Source of the DNA: Streptomyces sp. NBC_00271
Lineage (GTDB): Bacteria; Actinomycetota; Actinomycetes; Streptomycetales; Streptomycetaceae
DNA length: 64,000 nt
NCBI RefSeq assembly: GCF_036178845.1
Contig: NZ_CP108070.1
Coordinates: 4,960,001-5,024,000 of the forward strand
Direction: 5' to 3'
A program made the position numbers and the translations under genes. Numbering within the stretch: the stretch's first letter is position 1; each line of letters opens with the position of its first letter. The notes under the pieces are model-generated. The model was not told the DNA's origin. It worked only from the letters and a program-made list of their open reading frames with translations, and made no database searches. Positions 8,585-16,907 of this stretch are shown here, piece by piece.

Positions 8585-9169
8585 TCAGTTGAGTGAAGGG
8601 TCGTCCGGATACGTCGCCACCATCGCGAGTTCGTTGCGCTGGCGGCGCAGGACCTCGCGCCAGAGGCGCTCCGGGGACGGGGAGGAGACGTCTCCCGGTT
8701 CGGATTCCACCACGTACCAGGCGCCCTCGGTCAGTTCGTCCTCCAGCTGGCCGGGGCCCCAGCCCGCGTACCCGGCGAAGATTCTCAGGGAGCCGAGGGC
8801 CGAGGCGAGGAGTTCCGGTGGGGCCTCCAGGTCGACGAGGCCGATCGCGCCGTGCACCCGCCGCCAGCCGAGTGGCGCGCGCTCCCCGGAGGCGACGCCG
8901 CCCGGGATCACCGCGACGCCCAGCGCCGAGTCCAGCGACACCGGGCCGCCCTGGAAGACGACGCCGGGTTCCCCGGCCAGGTCGGCCCAGGCCTCCAGGA
9001 TGTCGCTGACGTCCACCGGGGTCGGCCGATTGAGGACGACACCGAGCGAGCCCTCCTCGTCGTGGTCGAGGAGCAGCACCACCGCGCGGTCGAAGTTCGG
9101 GTCCGCCAGGGCGGGCGTGGCCACGAGCAGCCGCCCTGTGAGCGAGGACACCTCGGTCATGCCAGACAT
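8585..9169 (-). CDS. YqgE/AlgH family protein (DUF179)
   Basis: This soluble protein of about 194 residues belongs to the widely conserved YqgE/AlgH family, whose biochemical role is unsettled. Signature stretches are visible: GRLLVATPALADPNFDRAVV at the N-terminus, EGSLGVVLNRPTPVDV, VFQGGPVSLDSALGVAVI, and the C-terminal FAGYAGWGPGQLEDEL. There is no signal peptide or membrane span. Start choice is uncertain among closely spaced Met codons: I used ATG 9169 (MSGMTEV), and ATG 9160 (MTEVSS) is equally plausible. It is divergent from murA, with a 271-base shared upstream region. Confidence 0.88.
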   Translation of the reverse strand: MSGMTEVSSLTGRLLVATPALADPNFDRAVVLLLDHDEEGSLGVVLNRPTPVDVSDILEAWADLAGEPGVVFQGGPVSLDSALGVAVIPGGVASGERAPLGWRRVHGAIGLVDLEAPPELLASALGSLRIFAGYAGWGPGQLEDELTEGAWYVVESEPGDVSSPSPERLWREVLRRQRNELAMVATYPDDPSLN

Positions 9170-9440
9170 GATCCCGCATCTTCCCCGGGTAGGGGGACCC
9201 AATACCCGTACCCGAGTGAATGCAGCTCAGGGCGCAGAGAAGCGTCCCCCGCGCACACCGTCACCGGTGACCCCGTGTGCCCGATTCGGAACGGTTCGTG
9301 TTGTGGCAAAGCTATGACGTTCCTGGGCGGTCCTTGGGCTTACTTAAGGGGGGTGGGCGGCGATTACCCTTGCTCTTCGGCTCCCGCCCAACCGGCCTGC
9401 CGACGCATATTCCTGCCCAACTCATCGGAACGCGAGATAC

Positions 9441-10787
9441 ATGACCGTCAACGGCTCTGACGATGTACTGCTTGTCCACGGCGGAACCCCGCTCGAGGGC
9501 GAGATCCGTGTCCGCGGTGCGAAGAATCTCGTACCGAAGGCCATGGTCGCCGCCCTGCTGGGCAGCGCTCCGAGCCGACTGCGCAATGTCCCCGACATTC
9601 GCGACGTGCGCGTCGTGCGCGGGCTGCTGCAGCTGCACGGCGTGACGGTCCGACCGGGTGAGGAGCCGGGCGAGCTGATCCTCGACCCGTCGCACGTGGA
9701 AAGCGCGAACGTCGCCGACATCGATGCCCACGCGGGCTCGTCGCGTATCCCGATCCTCTTCTGCGGCCCGCTGCTGCACCGTCTGGGGCACGCGTTCATC
9801 CCGGGTCTCGGCGGCTGTGACATCGGCGGCCGGCCGATCGACTTCCACTTCGAGGTGCTGCGGCAGTTCGGCGCGCGGATAGAGAAGCGGGCGGACGGCC
9901 AGTACCTGGAGGCTCCGCAGCGGCTGCGCGGCACGAAGATCCAGCTGCCGTACCCGTCCGTCGGCGCGACCGAGCAGGTGCTGCTGACGGCGGTGCTCGC
10001 GGAGGGCGTCACCGAGCTGTCCAACGCCGCCGTGGAGCCCGAGATCGAGGACCTCATCTGCGTACTGCAGAAGATGGGCGCGATCATCGCCATGGACACC
10101 GACCGGACGATCCGCATCACCGGTGTGGACTCGCTCGGCGGCTACACCCACGCGGCCCTCCCGGACCGCCTGGAGGCCGCCTCCTGGGCTTCCGCGGCGC
10201 TGGCGACCGAGGGCAACATCTACGTCCGCGGCGCCCAGCAGCGCTCGATGATGACGTTCCTGAACACCTACCGCAAGGTGGGCGGCGCGTTCGAGATCGA
10301 CGACGAGGGCATCCGCTTCTGGCACCCGGGCTCGCAACTCAAGTCCATCGCCCTGGAGACGGACGTCCACCCCGGCTTCCAGACCGACTGGCAGCAGCCG
10401 CTGGTGGTCGCCCTGACGCAGGCCACGGGGCTGTCGATCATCCACGAGACGGTGTACGAGTCCCGCCTCGGCTTCACCTCCGCGCTGAACCAGATGGGCG
10501 CGCACATCCAGCTCTACCGCGAGTGCCTCGGCGGCTCGGTCTGCCGGTTCGGCCAGCGCAACTTCCTGCACTCGGCCGTCGTTTCGGGCCCGACCAAGCT
10601 CCAGGGCGCCGACCTGGTCATCCCCGACCTCCGCGGCGGCTTCTCGTACCTGATCGCCGCCCTCGCGGCCCAGGGCACCTCCCGCGTCCACGGCATCGAC
10701 CTGATCAACCGCGGCTACGAGAACTTCATGGAGAAGCTCGTGGAACTCGGCGCCAAGGTGGAACTGCCGGGCAAGGCGCTCGGATAA
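9441..10787 (+). CDS. murA: UDP-N-acetylglucosamine 1-carboxyvinyltransferase
   Basis: This 448-residue cytoplasmic enzyme transfers enolpyruvate from PEP to UDP-GlcNAc, the first committed step of peptidoglycan synthesis. It shows the two-domain EPSP-synthase-like fold. It keeps RGAKN (K28-N29 are the substrate-binding pair) and GLGGCDIGGRPID, where C126 matches the catalytic Cys attacked by fosfomycin in E. coli MurA. The Cys-to-Asp change that makes mycobacterial MurA fosfomycin-resistant is therefore absent. Streptomycetes often carry two murA copies; this is the one beside hupA. The ATG at 9441 follows a modest GGAA Shine-Dalgarno. A 20-bp tandem repeat begins at its stop codon. Confidence 0.95.
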   Translation: MTVNGSDDVLLVHGGTPLEGEIRVRGAKNLVPKAMVAALLGSAPSRLRNVPDIRDVRVVRGLLQLHGVTVRPGEEPGELILDPSHVESANVADIDAHAGSSRIPILFCGPLLHRLGHAFIPGLGGCDIGGRPIDFHFEVLRQFGARIEKRADGQYLEAPQRLRGTKIQLPYPSVGATEQVLLTAVLAEGVTELSNAAVEPEIEDLICVLQKMGAIIAMDTDRTIRITGVDSLGGYTHAALPDRLEAASWASAALATEGNIYVRGAQQRSMMTFLNTYRKVGGAFEIDDEGIRFWHPGSQLKSIALETDVHPGFQTDWQQPLVVALTQATGLSIIHETVYESRLGFTSALNQMGAHIQLYRECLGGSVCRFGQRNFLHSAVVSGPTKLQGADLVIPDLRGGFSYLIAALAAQGTSRVHGIDLINRGYENFMEKLVELGAKVELPGKALG

Positions 10788-10860
10788 CACGGCAGGCGCG
10801 CGGACAGCACGGCCCGCGCTCGGGCAACACGGCCCGCGCTCGGCTGACACGGCCGTCCGG
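10781..10860 (+). repeat. Four 20-bp tandem units at the 3' end of murA
   Basis: Units of exactly 20 bases start at 10781, 10801, 10821 and 10841. All begin CGG and share an (A/G)CACGGC core; the middle two are nearly identical (CGGxCA-CACGGCCCGCGCT type). The first unit spans the murA stop codon, so the repeat grew from the gene's end into the gap before the terminator. Confidence 0.75.
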
Positions 10861-10914
10861 GGCCCGGACGGCTCGGTCGGCGCCCGTGTCGCGGTTCCAG
10901 GCGTGCGTACGACG

Positions 10915-10949
10915 ATGGGGCGGCCCCCCGGTCAAGGGGGCCGCCCCAT
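10915..10949. terminator. Bidirectional terminator between convergent murA and hupA
   Basis: A perfect 14-bp stem (ATGGGGCGGCCCCC at 10915-10928 with its complement at 10936-10949) has a 7-base loop. It lies between the 3' ends of murA (plus) and the HU gene (minus), so it can serve both. Confidence 0.85.
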
Positions 10950-10996
10950 TGGCGTTACTGCGGTTCGTGCGCCGTCCCGTGGCACACGGACGCGGC

Positions 10997-11278
10997 TTAC
11001 TTGCCCTTGGCCGCTTCCTTGAGCTTGCTGCCCGCGGAGACCTTCACGCTGTAGCCGGCCGGGATCTGGATCGGGTCGCCGGTCTGCGGGTTGCGCGCGG
11101 TGCGAGCGGCACGGTGGGTGCGCTCGAAGGTCAGGAAGCCGGGGATGGTGACCTTCTCGTCGCCCTTGGCGACGATCTCGCCGACGGTCTCGGCGAACGC
11201 GGCCAGAACGGCGTCGGCGTCCTTGCGGGTCACCTCGGCACGGTCGGCCAGCGCGGCCACCAGCTCACTGCGGTTCAT
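10997..11278 (-). CDS. hupA: Nucleoid protein HU
   Basis: This 93-residue histone-like protein binds and bends DNA as a dimer. It runs MNRSELVAALADRA..., then the dimerisation helices, GFLTFERTHRAARTARNP (flexible arm base) and the arm tip GDPIQIPAG, ending in KLKEAAKGK. It lacks the long Lys/Ala-rich C-terminal tail of the second streptomycete HU (HupS), so it is the vegetative short form HupA. The ATG at 11278 has GGGAG 7 bases upstream; a longer open frame upstream is non-coding in character. It faces murA across a shared terminator. Confidence 0.94.
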   Translation of the reverse strand: MNRSELVAALADRAEVTRKDADAVLAAFAETVGEIVAKGDEKVTIPGFLTFERTHRAARTARNPQTGDPIQIPAGYSVKVSAGSKLKEAAKGK

Positions 11279-11457
11279 GTTGTTACTCCCGTGTTCTTCT
11301 TGCCGTTGAGGCGTGCCACGCGGCGGAGCCGCATGTTGGATGCGGCGAAGCCGATGCTGCCAGGGCCCTCGGTCGGTCCCCGGACCCGGGTCCGTAGCCA
11401 GACCCTCGCGCCCGAAGACGCATCCTGCCCCCACCTGCGGCGGGAAAGCCAATCCGG

Positions 11458-11499
11458 CACCCCTGGGAGTCACACGAACACCCTTGGGAGTCACACGAA
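11458..11499. repeat. Two adjacent 21-bp direct repeats upstream of hupA
   Basis: CACCCCTGGGAGTCACACGAA and CACCCTTGGGAGTCACACGAA stand head to tail with one mismatch, ~180-220 bases upstream of the hupA start. The regular two-helical-turn spacing fits a pair of regulator sites, but no regulator is known to me for this sequence. Confidence 0.7.
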
Positions 11500-11572
11500 A
11501 AGCGCCACTGCCTCAGTGTGGTGACGCTCCGTCCGCTCCCGGCAGCGGACCGCAGGGCCTGGGAGGCCTGAG

Positions 11573-11601
11573 CCTGGCCGCCACCCTAGAGGGCGGCCAG
11601 G
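11573..11601 (-). terminator. Hairpin downstream of malic enzyme gene
   Basis: The 10-bp stem CCTGGCCGCC (11573-11582) pairs with 11592-11601 around a 9-base loop, ~120 bases past the malic enzyme stop. It may terminate that transcript and insulate hupA. Confidence 0.55.
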
Positions 11602-11720
11602 GACCCCGCATCCCGCGACGCGCCGACGCGCCGCCGTCGTGGCGATCGTCACAGCAAGTCACACCGCCGGATCCGAGGGGCGGCAAGCCCCCGGCGACGC
11701 CCGCACCGGCGCCGAGTGCC

Positions 11721-13142
11721 CTACTCCGCCGCTGTCACACCCGCCGCCTTCGCCGCGGAGCGCACCGCTCCGGCGACCGCGCCCGCGACCTTGTCGTTGA
11801 AGACGCTCGGGATGATGTAGTTCGGGTTCAGCTCGTCCTCGGTCACCACGTCCGCGAGCGCGGCCGCGGCGGCCAGCATCATCTCGGTGTTGACCGTGCG
11901 GGACTGGGCGTCCAGGAGGCCGCGGAAGACGCCCGGGAAGACCAGCACGTTGTTGATCTGGTTGGGGAAGTCGGAGCGGCCGGTGGCGACAACTGCCGCG
12001 GTCTGGCGGGCGATTGCGGGGTCGACCTCGGGGTCGGGGTTCGCGAGCGCGAACACGATGGCACCCTCGGCCATGGCGGCCACGTCGTCGCCGTCGAGCA
12101 CGTTCGGGGCGGAGACGCCGATGAACACGTCGGCGCCGCGCACGGCCTCCTTCAACGTGCCTGTGAGGCCCTCGGGGTTGGTGTTGTCGGCGACCCAACG
12201 CAGTGGCGAATCGGGGGCCGCGTCGACGAGGTCCGCGCGGTCCGCGTGCACGACACCGTGGATGTCGGCGACGACGGCGTTCTTGACGCCCGCGGCGATG
12301 AGCAGCTTCAGGATGGCCGTACCGGCCGCGCCCGCGCCGGACATGACGACCCGGATGTCACCGATGCCCTTGCCCGCCACACGCAGGGCGTTGGTGAGGG
12401 CGGCGAGGACGACGATCGCGGTGCCGTGCTGGTCGTCGTGGAAGACGGGGATGTCGAGGGCCTCGCGCAGCCGGGCCTCGATCTCGAAGCAGCGCGGCGC
12501 GGAGATGTCCTCCAGGTTGATGCCCGCGAAGCCGGGGGCGATGGCCTTGACGATCTCGACGATCGCGTCGGTGTCCTGGGTGTCCAGGCACAGCGGCCAG
12601 GCGTCGATGCCGGCGAAGCGCTTGAAGAGGGCCGCCTTGCCCTCCATGACCGGGAGGGCGGCCTTGGGGCCGATGTTCCCGAGGCCGAGCACGGCCGAGC
12701 CGTCCGTCACGACCGCAACGGAGTTGCGCTTGATGGTGAGGCGGCGGGCGTCCTCGGGGTTCTCGGCGATCGCCATGCACACGCGGGCCACGCCCGGGGT
12801 GTAGATCATGGACAGGTCGTCACGGTTGCGGATCGGGTGCTTCGACTGCATCTCGATCTTGCCGCCGAGGTGCATGAGGAACGTACGGTCGGAGACCTTG
12901 CCCAGCGTGACGCCCTCGATACCGCGCAGCTGCTGGACGATCTCGTCGGCGTGGGCCGTGGAGCTCGCCGCGATGGTGACGTCGATCCGGAGCTTCTCGT
13001 GGCCTGAGGCGGTCACGTCGAGGCCGGTCACCGAGCCTCCGTGGGACTCTACGGCCGTGGTGATCTGGGAGACCGCGGTTCCGCTCGCGGGCACCTCCAG
13101 TCGGACCGTAATCGAGTAGGAGACGCTGGGCGCCGTTGCCAT
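11721..13142 (-). CDS. Malic enzyme with N-terminal ACT domain
   Basis: This 473-residue cytoplasmic enzyme oxidatively decarboxylates malate to pyruvate. Residues ~8-85 form an ACT-like regulatory domain (VSYSITVRLEVP..., GIEGVTLGKVSDRTFLMHLGG). The catalytic part has YTPGVARVC, VTDGSAVLGLGNIGPKAALPVMEGK, DAIVEIVKAIAPGFAGINLED, the metal/substrate motif FHDDQHGTA, and a Rossmann motif SGAGAAGTAI. As I recall, the S. coelicolor orthologue at this locus is the NAD-dependent enzyme; cofactor use is not evident from sequence alone. The ATG at 13142 is monocistronic, with its promoter in 13143-13360. Confidence 0.92.
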   Translation of the reverse strand: MATAPSVSYSITVRLEVPASGTAVSQITTAVESHGGSVTGLDVTASGHEKLRIDVTIAASSTAHADEIVQQLRGIEGVTLGKVSDRTFLMHLGGKIEMQSKHPIRNRDDLSMIYTPGVARVCMAIAENPEDARRLTIKRNSVAVVTDGSAVLGLGNIGPKAALPVMEGKAALFKRFAGIDAWPLCLDTQDTDAIVEIVKAIAPGFAGINLEDISAPRCFEIEARLREALDIPVFHDDQHGTAIVVLAALTNALRVAGKGIGDIRVVMSGAGAAGTAILKLLIAAGVKNAVVADIHGVVHADRADLVDAAPDSPLRWVADNTNPEGLTGTLKEAVRGADVFIGVSAPNVLDGDDVAAMAEGAIVFALANPDPEVDPAIARQTAAVVATGRSDFPNQINNVLVFPGVFRGLLDAQSRTVNTEMMLAAAAALADVVTEDELNPNYIIPSVFNDKVAGAVAGAVRSAAKAAGVTAAE

Positions 13143-13566
13143 GGCCGACTTCCTCTGCTTTCACCGTGTACTGCTGGGTCGCGCTGTCTCGCGGGTATGC
13201 CGTCCGATCGTCGCACCTACCCCTCAGTACGTGGTAGCCGCCCCGGATTGCGAACGTTTTGTTCTCAGGTAAGGCGGGCGATTTCGGAAGACTACTTCCA
13301 CCATACGAGAGTACGTGAACCTCACGGGAAACGATCGGCCAACGAGAGCAGGACAACGAAAGAGGCTCACGTCAGGTGACGTGAGCCTCTCCTCGTTCAG
13401 TGACACCGACCCGCCATGCTCGCCTCGCGGCAAGTGGTCGCTCGTAGCGACGAAGGTTGGGCCCGGGGGCTTGGATCGGGCCGGTGTCACATCCACGGTA
13501 ACAAACGATCCCCGTAAGGCAATTCCCACCCCGAGAGTTCATTCGGGGCGTCGGCCCCCGCGGGGG
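13143..13566. other. Intergenic region between malic enzyme and HelD-like helicase
   Basis: The 424 bases hold the malic enzyme promoter (13143-~13320, AT-richer around 13240-13320) and the helicase 3' flank with a long palindromic terminator at 13361-13390. I found no gene here. Confidence 0.5.
13361..13390 (-). terminator. Near-perfect 30-bp palindrome, helicase terminator
   Basis: AGAGGCTCACGTCA (13361-13374) pairs with 13377-13390. On the minus strand the hairpin is followed by TTTCGTT, which fits termination of the helicase transcript ~180 bases past its stop. Confidence 0.7.
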
Positions 13567-15993
13567 TCAGTCCCTGAGCAGATCCGGCACCCCGTTCGCG
13601 TCGGGTTCGTCGCGGTCGCCGGAGACGATCGTCAGCTGCTGCGTGGCCCGGGTGAGGGCGACGTAGAGCACCCGCAGACCCGCGGGCGACTCGTCGGCGA
13701 TCTCCGCCGGCGAGACGACCACCGTCGCGTCGTACTCCAGTCCCTTCGCCTCCAGGCTCCCGAGCGCCACCACCCGCTCGCCGAGCCCGGCGAGCCAGCG
13801 GGCGGCCTCCTCGCGCCGGTTCATGGCCACCACGACGCCCACCGTGCCGTCCACCCGGTCCAGCAGACGCGCGGCCTCGGCGCGCACGGTCTGCGCGAGC
13901 GAGTCCCGTACGCCGGCGCCCGCGTTGCCCGTCGCCACGAAACGCGGCTCGACCCCGGTGGACCGTACGGCCGAGGGGGACTCGGAGCCGGGCATGGCGA
14001 GGGCGAGGACCTTGGCGGCCAGCTCGGCGATCTCGGCGGGGTTGCGGTAGTTGACGGTGAGGGTGAAGCGGCGCCGGGGACGGCTCCCCAGGGCCTCGTC
14101 ACGGGCCTCCGCGGCCTCGTCGGGGTCCGACCACGAGGACTGCGCCGGGTCGCCCACGACGGTCCAGGTGGCCTGCCGGCCGCGCCTGCCCACCATCCGC
14201 CACTGCATGGGCGTGAGGTCCTGCGCCTCGTCGACGATGACGTGCGCGTACTCGACGCGCTCCTGCGCCAGCCGCTCGGCCCGCTCGCGCTGCGACTCCT
14301 CGCGTACGGGCATGAGCTCCTCGAGACCGGTGAGCTGGTCCAGCGGGTCCAGCTCGCGGCGTTTGCGGGGCCGGACGGGCATCCCCAGGATCGCCTGGAG
14401 CTCGTCCAGCATCGCCACGTCGTGGACGGACAGCCCGTCCCGCTTGAGCGAGCGCGCGACCCGGCGCACCTCGCCGGGGTTGAGGATCCGGCGCGCCCAG
14501 CGGCCGAGGCGCCGCTCGTCGGCCATGGCGGCCAGGACGCCCCGTGGGGTCAGCTCGGGCCACCACGCGTTCAGGAAGTCGATGAAGCTGTCCTCGGAGG
14601 CGACGTCCTCGTCGAAGGACGACCGCAGCTCGGCGGCCAGCTCCGGGTCCGTGTGCCGCGTACCGGCCCCGGACTTCGCCCACAGCGCGTCCAGCAGCAG
14701 CTTGCGGGCGCGCGGGCGCAGCAGGTTCACCGGCGCGGTCCCGCTCAGCGCGTTGTGCTTGATGCGGTCGAGCTCGGCGGCCTCCAGCTCCAGGCGCCGC
14801 CCGAAGGCGACGACACGCAGGCGGGTGGGGGTACCCGTGGGGGCCGGGGCGGCCTCCTCGCCGAAGGCGAGCTGCTCCGACCGGTCCCCGGCGGCGGTGG
14901 ACCGGCCCGGGCTGCCGCCGGGCGTCTCCAGCGCGCCCCTGGCGGCCTTCCGCAGCACCTTGAGCATCCTGTACGAGCCCTTGGCGCGGGCGACGGCCGG
15001 AGAGTCGTACAGGGTGGCCTCCGCGCCGTCGACGAGGGAGCCGATGGCGCGGATGGCGACCTGGCCCTCCTCGCCGAGGGAGGGCAGCACGCCCTCGGTG
15101 TAGGCGACCAGGAGCGGGGTCGGGGAGACGATCAGGATGCCGCCCGCGTACCGGCGGCGGTCCTGGTAGAGGAGATAGGCCGCCCGGTGCAGGGCCACGG
15201 CCGTCTTGCCGGTGCCGGGGCCGCCCTCCACGTAGGTCACCGACGCGGCGGGGGCGCGGATCACCAGGTCCTGTTCGGCCTGGATGGACGCCACGATGTC
15301 CCGCATGGTGTGGCTGCGGGCCTGGCCGAGCGCGGCCATCAGGGCGCCGTCGCCGATCACCGGGAGTTCCCGGCCGTCGAGGGTGGCCTTGAGCTCGGGG
15401 CGCATCAGGTCGTCCTCGACGCCGAGGACCTTGCGGCCCTTGGAGCGGATGACCCGGCGGCGTACTACGCGGCCCGGGTCGACCGGTGTCGAGCGGTAGA
15501 AGGGGGCCGCGGCGGGCGCCCGCCAGTCGATGACCAGCGGCGCGTAGTCCGCGTCCAGCACCCCGATGCGGCCGATGTGGAGCGTCTCGGCGATGGAGGC
15601 GTACTGGCCGGCCTCGTCCACCTGTACGACACCTTCGGCCGGTTCGACGGCCGTGTAGGCGCCGTCCGGGCCCTTCTTGCCGTCCTTCCCGAGCAGCAGG
15701 TCGATCCGGCCGAAGAGGAAGTCCTCGAACTCGTTGTTCAGGCGATTCAGATGAATCCCCGCGCGGAACACCTGGGCGTCGCGCTCCGCGAGCGCCCCCG
15801 GTGTACCGACCTGGCCGCGCTGGGCGGCGTCGTTCATCAGGAACTCCGCCTCGTGGATCTTCTCCTCGAGGCGCCGGTACACCCGGTCCAGATGTTGCTG
15901 CTCGACGCTGATCTCACGATCCCGTACGGAATCGTCCTGTGCGGAATCGTGGATCTGGTCGAGCGCGGTTTCCTGCTGAGCCTGAGCGGCCAC
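13567..15993 (-). CDS. HelD-like RNA polymerase-recycling motor (UvrD/Rep superfamily 1)
   Basis: This 808-residue protein resembles HelD, which enters both channels of RNA polymerase and removes stalled enzyme from DNA. Some streptomycete members (HelR) also displace rifamycins. The first ~100 residues are a helical arm (ISVEQQHLDRVYRRLEEKI..., NRLNNEFEDFLFGRIDLLLG) expected to insert in the secondary channel. Then come DWRAPAAAPFYR, the Walker A motif GGPGTGKT at 257-264, VIVDEAQDLTPMQWR (Walker B), TVVGDPAQSSW, and a C-terminal LEYDATVVVSP and LYVALTRATQQL (motifs V-VI). It is not a typical DNA-repair UvrD. The ATG start at 15993 is monocistronic. Confidence 0.88.
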   Translation of the reverse strand: MAAQAQQETALDQIHDSAQDDSVRDREISVEQQHLDRVYRRLEEKIHEAEFLMNDAAQRGQVGTPGALAERDAQVFRAGIHLNRLNNEFEDFLFGRIDLLLGKDGKKGPDGAYTAVEPAEGVVQVDEAGQYASIAETLHIGRIGVLDADYAPLVIDWRAPAAAPFYRSTPVDPGRVVRRRVIRSKGRKVLGVEDDLMRPELKATLDGRELPVIGDGALMAALGQARSHTMRDIVASIQAEQDLVIRAPAASVTYVEGGPGTGKTAVALHRAAYLLYQDRRRYAGGILIVSPTPLLVAYTEGVLPSLGEEGQVAIRAIGSLVDGAEATLYDSPAVARAKGSYRMLKVLRKAARGALETPGGSPGRSTAAGDRSEQLAFGEEAAPAPTGTPTRLRVVAFGRRLELEAAELDRIKHNALSGTAPVNLLRPRARKLLLDALWAKSGAGTRHTDPELAAELRSSFDEDVASEDSFIDFLNAWWPELTPRGVLAAMADERRLGRWARRILNPGEVRRVARSLKRDGLSVHDVAMLDELQAILGMPVRPRKRRELDPLDQLTGLEELMPVREESQRERAERLAQERVEYAHVIVDEAQDLTPMQWRMVGRRGRQATWTVVGDPAQSSWSDPDEAAEARDEALGSRPRRRFTLTVNYRNPAEIAELAAKVLALAMPGSESPSAVRSTGVEPRFVATGNAGAGVRDSLAQTVRAEAARLLDRVDGTVGVVVAMNRREEAARWLAGLGERVVALGSLEAKGLEYDATVVVSPAEIADESPAGLRVLYVALTRATQQLTIVSGDRDEPDANGVPDLLRD

Positions 15994-16076
15994 CGGGCCC
16001 CCTTCTGACGTGCTGGGCAGCCGTCAACCGTACGCGAAGGGGACCCCGTGAGGCTACGTGCGCGCTCTGAGATCGC

Positions 16077-16907
16077 TCACACGTTCACCTCGACGAGCCG
16101 CTTCCCGTCGAAGGTCATGACCTCGAAGTGGTCGATCTCGGTCGGGTTGAAGGCCGCGCCGCCGTGGACGTAGAGGGGGTTCTTCCCTTCTTCCGTCTTG
16201 GCGTTCGCGATGCCGTAGCCCCAGTTCGGGACCGACCAGGAGGTCACCGTCTCGCGCTCGCCGTTCTTGCCGACGGCGATCAGGGAGCACTTCAGCGGGC
16301 CCTTGACGTTCTTGAGCTGGAGGACGGCGTGGGTGCCCCAGTCCTTCTTCTCGATCGCGACGACGGCGTTGACCTTGGTGCTCGGGTCCGTGGCCGACTT
16401 CTTGTCCGTCATGACGTCGAAGGCGGCCTTGGCCGGGCTGGTGGCCATCGCCATGCCGGGCGACGCGGTGGTGGTGCTGCCGCCGCCGTTGACGGCCATC
16501 ACCGTCAGCGGGCCGCCGATGATCAGCGCGGCCGCGGCCGCCACGAGGTAGAGGCCGCGCCGGCGCTTGACCGCGCGTCGCTCCGACACCTCGTCGACCA
16601 GTCGTTCGGCGAGCTGTGGGCTCGGGCGGGCGGCCAGCGAATCGCCGATGGCGGGCGTGCCCTGCGAGGCGGGCAGATCCGCGAGCGCGGCGAGCATCGG
16701 TTCCATCCCGGCGAGCTCGTCGAGCTGCTGGCCGCACCACTCGCAGGTGGCGAGATGGGCCTCGAACGCCGTCGCTTCGGCGTCGTCGAGGATACCGAGG
16801 GCGTAGGCGCCGACGGTTTCGTGAATGTTGTCACCGGGGTTCTGTTGTCCCCGTGGTCCCTGCATGGCTCCTGGACCGCCTGTTCCGTAACCCCCGTATG
16901 CGTTCAT
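16077..16907 (-). CDS. rsuA: Anti-sigma factor, membrane-anchored, zinc-type
   Basis: This 276-residue anti-sigma factor partners the ECF sigma factor encoded just upstream; their genes overlap in an ATGA. Residues ~28-80 form the cytoplasmic anti-sigma domain with the ZAS motif HLATCEWCGQQL. A single membrane span follows at ~118-140 (LYLVAAAAALIIGGPLTVMA). The outer part is an anti-sigma-K-type C-terminal domain ending VMTFDGKRLVEVNV. Release of the sigma factor would need an extracytoplasmic signal. By position I take this pair to be the S. coelicolor RsuA/SigU orthologue; the symbol rests on synteny remembered, not on alignment. Confidence 0.85.
   Translation of the reverse strand: MNAYGGYGTGGPGAMQGPRGQQNPGDNIHETVGAYALGILDDAEATAFEAHLATCEWCGQQLDELAGMEPMLAALADLPASQGTPAIGDSLAARPSPQLAERLVDEVSERRAVKRRRGLYLVAAAAALIIGGPLTVMAVNGGGSTTTASPGMAMATSPAKAAFDVMTDKKSATDPSTKVNAVVAIEKKDWGTHAVLQLKNVKGPLKCSLIAVGKNGERETVTSWSVPNWGYGIANAKTEEGKNPLYVHGGAAFNPTEIDHFEVMTFDGKRLVEVNV

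Larger units (their letters stand above)
11279..11720. other. Intergenic region upstream of hupA
   Basis: These 442 bases contain the hupA promoter/leader, a 21-bp direct repeat at 11458-11499, and at 11573-11601 a hairpin belonging to the malic enzyme gene upstream. I see no credible gene: open frames here have poor third-position GC bias and no family resemblance. Confidence 0.5.

Noticed and set aside
9203..9440. Possible SigE-type promoter (GGAAC) upstream of murA
   Set aside because: A GGAAC occurs near 9288 but no matching -10 element at the right spacing could be identified by eye.
15994..16076. Rifamycin-associated element upstream of the HelD-like gene
   Set aside because: The short gap contains no convincing inverted repeat matching what I remember of that element.
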